Shown one piece after another: positions 4,842-9,198 of a stretch of DNA of 9,198 nt. This DNA is from Deltaproteobacteria bacterium. GTDB taxonomy: Bacteria; Desulfobacterota; Desulfobulbia; Desulfobulbales; Desulfobulbaceae. The stretch spans positions 1 through 9,198 of the forward strand of contig JAADIK010000018.1 in the NCBI GenBank assembly GCA_013151365.1. Reading direction: 5' to 3'. Numbering within the stretch: the first letter of the stretch is position 1; each line of letters opens with the position of its first letter. The translations under genes were made by a program, and so were the position numbers. The notes below the pieces were generated by a model. That model did no database searches. It was not told the DNA's origin and worked only from the letters and a program-made list of their open reading frames with translations.

Positions 4842-6161
4842 ATGCCAAAGTTCTTTGTTCTCGATACCAACGTCCTGCTGCACAACAGTGCCTCCATTGC
4901 CTCCATTTTCTCTTTTGCCAACAACACCGTTGTGCTGCCCATAACCGTTATCGAGGAGCTGGACAAATTTAAAAGAAATAATGACGAGCTCGGCCGCAAC
5001 GCCCGTCATGTCATTCGGGCCCTGGACCAATTACGCAGTCGCGGCCGCCTGGGCGATGGCGTGGAGATGGAAAACGGCGGCACCCTCATGATCACCGTGG
5101 GGAAAAAAGAGATCCCGGACACCTGCATCGATCTCTCGGTCCCGGATAACTGGATCATTGCCACCGCCTATAACCTGTGCCAAGACGGCAAGCGGACCAT
5201 CTTTGTGTCCAAGGATATCAATGCCCGGCTCAAGGCCGATGCCCTGGGCCTGGATGTCATGGATTTTGAAAAGGAAAAATCCGACTTAAATTCCCTCTAT
5301 ACCGGCTGGCAGACATTGCAGGTGCCTCCCACCGTGGTGGACGGCTTTCACCAGGATGACCGACAGGCACTGGAAGGCGTCGAGTTGATGGCCAATGAAT
5401 TCGTCCTGCTCCAGGATGAGTCGAATCCCAAGCACAGCGGCATAGGCCGGGCTGTCGACCGGAACCATATCCAGCACATGAATGCGAAATTTGAAACCGC
5501 CTGGAAGGTGCGGCCCCGGAGCAAGGAGCAGCGGATGGCCCTGGACCTGCTGCTGGACCCCAAGGTCGATCTGGTGACCCTGATCGGCCAGGCCGGAACG
5601 GGCAAGACCCTGCTCGCCCTGGCCGCGGGGCTGACCACGACCTTGACCGAGGAGCGCTACGAAAAGCTGCTGGTTTCCAGGCCGGTCATTCCCCTGGGCC
5701 GCGATATCGGCTACCTCCCCGGCACCAAGGACGAGAAGATGAAGCTGTGGATGCAGCCCATCTTCGACAATCTCTCCTACCTGATGAGCCTGCAGCATAA
5801 CGGCTACCTGGAGGAGACCACTCAGCAGACGGTAAACCGGCTGCTCAAGGAAGAGGTGGTGGAGATGGAGGCGCTGACCTATATCCGCGGGCGCTCCATC
5901 TCCAAACAGTTTGTGATCATTGACGAGGCCCAGAATCTGACCCCGCACGAAGTCAAGACCATTATCAGCCGGGTCGGCGAAGGCACCAAGATGGTGTTGA
6001 CCGGCGACCCCCACCAGATTGACAATCCCTATCTCGACTCGAACAGCAACGGCCTTACCTATACCGTGGAACGCCTCAAGGGGCACGCGGGATGCGGACA
6101 CATAACGCTGACCAAGAGCGAACGCAGCCGGCTGTCCGCCTTGGCGGCCGATTACCTATAG
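4842..6161 (+). CDS. PIN-PhoH family ATPase (PhoH2 type)
   Basis: This 439-aa protein joins a PIN RNase-like domain (about 3-140) to a PhoH P-loop ATPase domain (about 222-430), as in the PhoH2 family of RNA helicase/ribonuclease proteins. PIN acidic residues are in place: D8 in FVLDTN, E38/E39 in IEELDKF, D102 in PDNWIIATA and D125 in SKDINARL. The ATPase shows Walker A GQAGTGKT (249-256), Walker B FVIIDEAQN (357-365) and LTGDPHQIDNPYLD (386-399). The PIN domain begins immediately at MPKFFVLDTN, which fixes the start at ATG 4842; its ribosome binding site is poor (only GGTG upstream). Upstream codons of the same frame run into the inverted-repeat element and have no family similarity. It heads a likely operon with the next gene. 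Expected role: RNA metabolism in the cytoplasm; substrates unknown. Confidence 0.96.
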   Translation: MPKFFVLDTNVLLHNSASIASIFSFANNTVVLPITVIEELDKFKRNNDELGRNARHVIRALDQLRSRGRLGDGVEMENGGTLMITVGKKEIPDTCIDLSVPDNWIIATAYNLCQDGKRTIFVSKDINARLKADALGLDVMDFEKEKSDLNSLYTGWQTLQVPPTVVDGFHQDDRQALEGVELMANEFVLLQDESNPKHSGIGRAVDRNHIQHMNAKFETAWKVRPRSKEQRMALDLLLDPKVDLVTLIGQAGTGKTLLALAAGLTTTLTEERYEKLLVSRPVIPLGRDIGYLPGTKDEKMKLWMQPIFDNLSYLMSLQHNGYLEETTQQTVNRLLKEEVVEMEALTYIRGRSISKQFVIIDEAQNLTPHEVKTIISRVGEGTKMVLTGDPHQIDNPYLDSNSNGLTYTVERLKGHAGCGHITLTKSERSRLSALAADYL

Positions 6162-6171
6162 GAGCGACAAC

Positions 6172-6504
6172 ATGCGCCAGTATCTCATTGACGAAATCTC
6201 CTTTCTGGAGAGGGACAATATTGAAAGTTATCTGAAACGGACCCTTAAGCCCGGCCCGATCGAGGGGGTGTTCTGGCTGCCGGTCCCCCCTGATCTGCTG
6301 GGACCGGAACAGCTCGGCCATGAAAAGTGCTCCCCTTTTTATTTTTCCGTGGTGCTGGAAGAAAAAACCCTGCGCTTTGAATTCCTGGTGCGCAGCGCCG
6401 ACAATATGCACTGCACCTGTATTGCCTGGGCCACCGCGGCCCAGCGCTCGTTTATTCTCGATTTCGCCGACCGGCTTCTGCAGGAGGAGATGATCAGGGC
6501 GTAG
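6172..6504 (+). CDS. Small conserved protein of unknown function
   Basis: This 110-aa protein is not one I can assign to a named family. It has no signal peptide or clear membrane helix. It begins MRQYLIDEISFLERDNIESY, has a proline-rich turn LPVPPDLLGP (36-45), a beta-like stretch PFYFSVVLEEKTLRFEFLVR (55-74), then a CTC motif (HCTCIAW, 80-86) and a C-terminal helix. ATG 6172 comes 10 nt after the phoH stop, and its AGGAG ribosome binding site (6160-6164) overlaps that stop codon, so it is translated as part of the same operon. Well-formed codon use and the strong start signal argue that it is a real gene. Its pairing with phoH hints at a linked role, but nothing in the sequence shows what. 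Confidence 0.85.
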   Translation: MRQYLIDEISFLERDNIESYLKRTLKPGPIEGVFWLPVPPDLLGPEQLGHEKCSPFYFSVVLEEKTLRFEFLVRSADNMHCTCIAWATAAQRSFILDFADRLLQEEMIRA

Positions 6505-6557
6505 GATGGAGCATCAGCTCAAGCCGTCACGGATTAAGGATTAGAGGAGGGGCAATA

Positions 6558-6917
6558 ATGTTTGTCCAGTCATTAGATGATCGACGGGATACTATCCGGG
6601 TCAATTTTATTACCGATGTAAGCGTTACCCTGCCCCGGCAGGATACGACAATCCGGGGTGAATTAAGAGATCTGAGCATGAGCGGCATGTCCATTCAGAC
6701 CAGGGAACAAGTTGCGACCGGCTCCCCCTGCACGGTAACGATTCTGATTAACGGCCTCTATTCCCAGCTGGTCGTCAACAAGCTGGAAGGCGAAGTGATG
6801 CGGAGCGAACCCGGTATTGTGGCGATCAAATTCCGCCATAAATTTAATTGGCAGCCGCTTTTTCACGGCTACGGCTGCCATGGGCAGAAAAATCACGGCT
6901 CATTGGTTTTCAACTGA
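6558..6917 (+). CDS. PilZ domain protein, likely c-di-GMP receptor
   Basis: This 119-aa single-domain protein carries the two PilZ signatures that bind cyclic di-GMP: RxxxR as R10-DTI-R14 and DxSxxG as D38-LSMS-G43, followed by the usual beta-barrel strands (MSIQTRE, CTVTILI, LVVNKLEGEVMRSEPGIVAIKF). Such proteins respond to the second messenger and alter motility, adhesion or exopolysaccharide output by binding a partner. ATG 6558 has a strong GAGGAGGGG ribosome binding site. It lies 53 nt after the preceding small gene on the same strand, so it may be the last gene of the phoH operon. The extreme C-terminus is rich in H, G and C (FHGYGCHGQKNHGS, 102-115), an unusual tail. A 9-bp inverted repeat at 6849-6880 lies within the 3' end of the gene. 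Confidence 0.93.
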   Translation: MFVQSLDDRRDTIRVNFITDVSVTLPRQDTTIRGELRDLSMSGMSIQTREQVATGSPCTVTILINGLYSQLVVNKLEGEVMRSEPGIVAIKFRHKFNWQPLFHGYGCHGQKNHGSLVFN

Positions 6918-6941
6918 TCACGGTGCAGAACTCCGCGCATC

Positions 6942-6987
6942 GACGGCGGCGCCTTTCAGGTCCCGGGCGGTGACGGCAGCGCCTTTC
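6942..6987. repeat. 16-bp direct repeat, 30-bp period, at a gene end
   Basis: GACGGCGGCGCCTTTC (6942-6957) recurs at 6972-6987 with one mismatch. The period of exactly 30 bp keeps the minus-strand reading frame: one copy encodes the last codons of the membrane protein (RKALPS) and the other begins in frame with its TGA stop. This looks like a small tandem duplication that set the present C-terminus. Confidence 0.6.
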
Positions 6988-7534
6988 TGACCTTTACTTC
7001 ATAGGCGGACAGGATAAAGAGCGTGGCCAGGGGCAAGGTAAACAGGACCCCGAAAATGACGGACTGGCCCATGGAGATCAAGCCGATATAGATCGCCACG
7101 ACGACCAGGTGGTCGATCACGGGTTTTTCCATAGCCAGGCGGTAGCTTTCCATGATTGCGTCAATGAGTCCCATTCCCCGGTCCGTCATGAGCGGCAGCA
7201 TGTAGAGACAAAAAAACGTGGCGGTCAGGGCCACAACAATCCCCGGCAGGAACAGGAAAATCAAGCCGATGATGATAGCCAGGAACAGGAGAACCGAAAA
7301 GCCGAGCAGGGGCCAGAAGAGCCCCATGTAGGAAAAAAGATCGCGAACCTCGGGCTTTCTCCGGTCCCGCAGGGCAAGCAGCAACGACTGGGTATAACCG
7401 GCGGCGGCCACCGGCTGCAGAATCCCCAGGGTGATGATGGAGACCCCGATCAGAACCAAGGTATTGATCAACATCGCCGGCAGGAAATTGGTAAATACTT
7501 TCCAGACCCGTTCAAAATGATCTTTAAAGTCCAT
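6956..7534 (-). CDS. Polytopic inner-membrane protein, unknown function
   Basis: This 192-aa protein has about four to five hydrophobic segments, at about 17-56 (one or two helices), 72-97, 98-117 and 141-178. The segment LPGIVVALTATFFCLYMLPL (97-116), followed by TDRGMGLIDAIMESYRLAM (117-135), is the typical core of a broad group of bacterial membrane proteins related to DUF975-like families (proline-glycine helix start, then a cytoplasmic amphipathic helix with D-A-x-x-x-S). I cannot name a function. Two adjacent ATGs occur at 7537 and 7534; GGAGG (7541-7545) is 3 nt from the first and 6 nt from the second, so I chose 7534. It is convergent with the PilZ gene and 137 nt downstream of radA, with a terminator-like hairpin between. 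The 3' end lies in a 16-bp duplication. Confidence 0.88.
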   Translation of the reverse strand: MDFKDHFERVWKVFTNFLPAMLINTLVLIGVSIITLGILQPVAAAGYTQSLLLALRDRRKPEVRDLFSYMGLFWPLLGFSVLLFLAIIIGLIFLFLPGIVVALTATFFCLYMLPLMTDRGMGLIDAIMESYRLAMEKPVIDHLVVVAIYIGLISMGQSVIFGVLFTLPLATLFILSAYEVKVRKALPSPPGT

Positions 7535-7552
7535 CATATCCCTCCGGGGTTA

Positions 7553-7610
7553 AAAAAATAACTTCACATTTTCACAGCCAGAGGCCGCTTCTGCGGCGAA
7601 CTTATTTTTT
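7553..7610 (-). terminator. Probable radA terminator, A/T-flanked hairpin
   Basis: On the minus strand AAAAAATAAGTTC (7610-7598) can pair, with one mismatch, with GAAGTTATTTTTT (7565-7553); inside is the tight hairpin GCCGC-AGAA-GCGGC (7597-7584). The structure follows the radA stop by about 60 nt and ends in a seven-T run, as expected for an intrinsic terminator. On the plus strand the same inner hairpin followed by a T-run (7605-7610) would work too, so it may be bidirectional. Its T-run ends only a few bases from the ribosome binding site of the membrane-protein gene. Confidence 0.55.
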
Positions 7611-7670
7611 GAGCATAACGGCGGGATCGGGCCGAAAAAGACCGTTTCCGGAAGGACATCCGGCAGGCGG

Positions 7671-9038
7671 TCATTGAAAAAGGTTGTCGACCACGTCCCG
7701 GAGCGTTTGCACGCCGATGACCCGCATGGCGGAATCCGGACCGGCATCAAGATGCCGGGCATTGGAATCAGGCATGAGGAACTGTTTAAAACCCAGTCGC
7801 GCAGCCTCGCGCAGCCGCATGTTCATCTGGCCGATGGCCCTGATTTCCCCGGCCAGGCCGACCTCGCCGCAGACCACAATGGCCGGCGCCACTGTTTTTT
7901 CAAAAAGACTGGAAAGCAGCGCCACCACAACTCCCAGGTCAAGCGCCGGCTCGTCAATACGGATGCCGCCGGCTATGTTGAGAAAGATGTCGTGATCGTA
8001 CAGGGTCACGCCGATTTTTTTCTCCAGCACGGCAGTGAGCAGGGCCAGACGTTGCGGATCGGCGCCGATAGCGGTACGCCGGGCCGTGCCCAGGCTGCTG
8101 GGGCTGACCAGGGCCTGGACCTCAACCAGGATCGGCCGGGTCCCCTCGATACTGGGCAGCACCACCGAACCCGGCACATTGACCGGGCGCTCGGCCAGAA
8201 ACAGGGCCGACGGATTATCCACCTCGGCCAGGCCGCTCTCCTTCATTTCAAAGACCCCGATCTCGTTGGTCGGGCCGAACCGGTTTTTCACGGTGCGCAG
8301 GATCCGGTACACCTGGCCGCGGTCACCCTCAAAGTACAGGACCGTATCCACCATATGTTCGAGCACCCGGGGGCCGGCGATGGCGCCGTCCTTGGTGACG
8401 TGGCCGATCAGGATCACCGGCAGACCGCTGCCCTTGGCCAGGGCCAGCAGCCGGGCCGTCGATTCCCGCACCTGGGTAACACTGCCGGGCGCGGACCCCA
8501 CCTCTTCGCTGAACATGGTCTGAATGGAATCCACCGCCAGCAGGGCCGGGCCGAGTTCGTCGGCCATGGTGATAATGGATTCCACGCAGTTCTCGGTGGC
8601 CAGATAAATCTGTTCATTCCGCACCTCGAGCCGGTCGGCCCGCATACGAATCTGCTGAGCCGACTCCTCGCCGGTGACATACAGAACCTGGCGGTCGTCA
8701 CGGGCCAGGGTCGACAACAACTGCAGGATAAGGGTGGATTTGCCGATGCCGGGATCACCGCCGATGAGCACCACGGAACCGGGCACGATGCCCCCGCCCA
8801 GGACCCGGTCAAGTTCGCCGATGCCGGTGACCAGCCTGGCCTGCTGGGTTGGTGCGAGATGGGAAAGAGACTGAACCCGGGCCGCGGATATCTTGGCGGC
8901 GGCGGACCGGGACCGGCGGACTTGCTGGGTCAGGGAGTCCCACTCACCGCAGTCGGGACACTTACCCATCCACTTGAGACTTTCGTAACCGCAACGACCG
9001 CAGATAAAAAGAGTCTGGTCCTTTTTGGCAAATGTCAT
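7671..9038 (-). CDS. radA: DNA repair protein RadA
   Basis: This 455-aa protein is a RecA-like, DnaB-type ATPase that drives branch migration of recombination intermediates during DNA repair. An N-terminal four-cysteine zinc finger is present (C13, C16, C27, C30; FICGRCGYESLKWMGKCPDC). The RecA-like core follows: Walker A GGDPGIGKST (93-102, K100), Walker B-like ALLAVDSIQT (165-174), and the RadA signature KNRFG (251-255). Residues about 275-455 form the Lon-protease-like scaffold domain (IAGGIRIDEPALDLGVVVAL, 355-374), which lacks Lon's catalytic PKDGPSAG motif as usual. Length matches the family (about 450-460). ATG 9038 has GAGG about 10 nt upstream; a TTG at 9044 would add two residues. 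It appears to be transcribed on its own, with a strong hairpin upstream (9078-9105). Confidence 0.98.
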   Translation of the reverse strand: MTFAKKDQTLFICGRCGYESLKWMGKCPDCGEWDSLTQQVRRSRSAAAKISAARVQSLSHLAPTQQARLVTGIGELDRVLGGGIVPGSVVLIGGDPGIGKSTLILQLLSTLARDDRQVLYVTGEESAQQIRMRADRLEVRNEQIYLATENCVESIITMADELGPALLAVDSIQTMFSEEVGSAPGSVTQVRESTARLLALAKGSGLPVILIGHVTKDGAIAGPRVLEHMVDTVLYFEGDRGQVYRILRTVKNRFGPTNEIGVFEMKESGLAEVDNPSALFLAERPVNVPGSVVLPSIEGTRPILVEVQALVSPSSLGTARRTAIGADPQRLALLTAVLEKKIGVTLYDHDIFLNIAGGIRIDEPALDLGVVVALLSSLFEKTVAPAIVVCGEVGLAGEIRAIGQMNMRLREAARLGFKQFLMPDSNARHLDAGPDSAMRVIGVQTLRDVVDNLFQ

Positions 9039-9077
9039 AAGCAAACCGCCTCACATGGCCATACCATAAATTCACCG

Positions 9078-9105
9078 GTCTGCGCTTACCCGGGCAAGCG
9101 CAGAC
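9078..9105. other. Perfect 10-bp hairpin upstream of radA
   Basis: GTCTGCGCTT (9078-9087) pairs perfectly with AAGCGCAGAC (9096-9105) around the 8-nt loop ACCCGGGC. No T-run follows on either strand, so it is not a standard terminator. It lies 40 bp upstream of the radA start codon and could be a leader RNA structure, a regulator site, or a Rho-independent-like end of a gene beyond the window. The rest of 9039-9198 shows no gene that I can support. Confidence 0.6.
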
Positions 9106-9198
9106 TCCGAATAAGGTGCACATCCGGACAGTTACAGGTCGAGGTTATGGCAGCTTTTCGCCGGCACCTGAATCGTTATGAAAAAACAACTTTCATGC

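Noticed and set aside
5286..6101. Minus-strand open frame of 271 codons opposite phoH
   Set aside because: It is antisense to the well-conserved PIN-PhoH gene and has no family resemblance.
6849..6880. Inverted repeat TGGCAGCCG/CGGCTGCCA in the 3' end of the PilZ gene as a terminator
   Set aside because: It lies inside the coding region and no T-run follows on the plus strand; it may only be codon-driven.
9147..9198. Possible rightward gene starts at 9147 (MAAFRRHLNRYEK) or 9178 (MKKQLSC)
   Set aside because: Only 17 and 7 codons are inside the window, the ribosome binding sites are weak, and the two frames conflict; neither can be supported.
1..9198. CRISPR array, tRNA, rRNA, intact transposase or integrase
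   Set aside because: No regularly spaced direct repeats of suitable length, no cloverleaf-like or conserved rRNA stretches, and no open frame with transposase or integrase motifs were seen.

Overview
The window looks like chromosomal DNA of a Gram-negative, GC-rich bacterium, most probably a deltaproteobacterium (Desulfobacterota, Desulfobulbales-like). This rests on three things: the gene complement (an unusual HPF/sigma-like protein, an HdeD-family protein, a PIN-PhoH protein followed by a small unknown gene and a PilZ protein), the codon use, and short CTGTAGG-type intergenic repeats. The taxonomic call is inference; no rRNA or tRNA gene is visible.

Left block (142-2573, all minus strand): an hdeD-like membrane gene, then an Hsp20 small heat-shock gene with its own sigma-70-like promoter, then a 12-bp perfect-stem terminator, then a 362-aa protein that joins a ribosome-hibernation-factor-like (HPF/RaiA) N-terminus to a sigma-70-like C-terminal half. 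Just upstream of hdeD, on the opposite strand, lies a 30-codon remnant of the FtsH AAA+ domain. Hsp20, HdeD and FtsH are characteristic members of known stress-tolerance (heat-resistance) loci, so this block reads as a reduced or rearranged stress-protection islet, with the HPF/sigma fusion as its most unusual member.

Middle block (2992-6917, all plus strand): a promoter at 2884-2912 drives a helical protein of unknown function that is followed after 2 nt by an M24-family Xaa-Pro aminopeptidase. A 153-bp gap then carries an 84-bp element with 15-bp perfect terminal inverted repeats (MITE- or REP-like). After it come a PIN-PhoH ATPase/RNase-like protein, a 110-aa unknown protein whose ribosome binding site overlaps the phoH stop codon, and a PilZ (c-di-GMP receptor-like) protein.

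Right block (6956-9038, minus strand): radA (DNA repair and recombination), a hairpin with A/T flanks that probably ends radA transcription, and a polytopic membrane protein gene. A strong 10-bp hairpin of unknown role sits about 40 bp upstream of radA. The last 150 bases hold no gene that can be supported.

The features most worth following are the HPF/sigma-like fusion, the hsp20-hdeD-ftsH-remnant context, and the 84-bp inverted-repeat element between the aminopeptidase and phoH.
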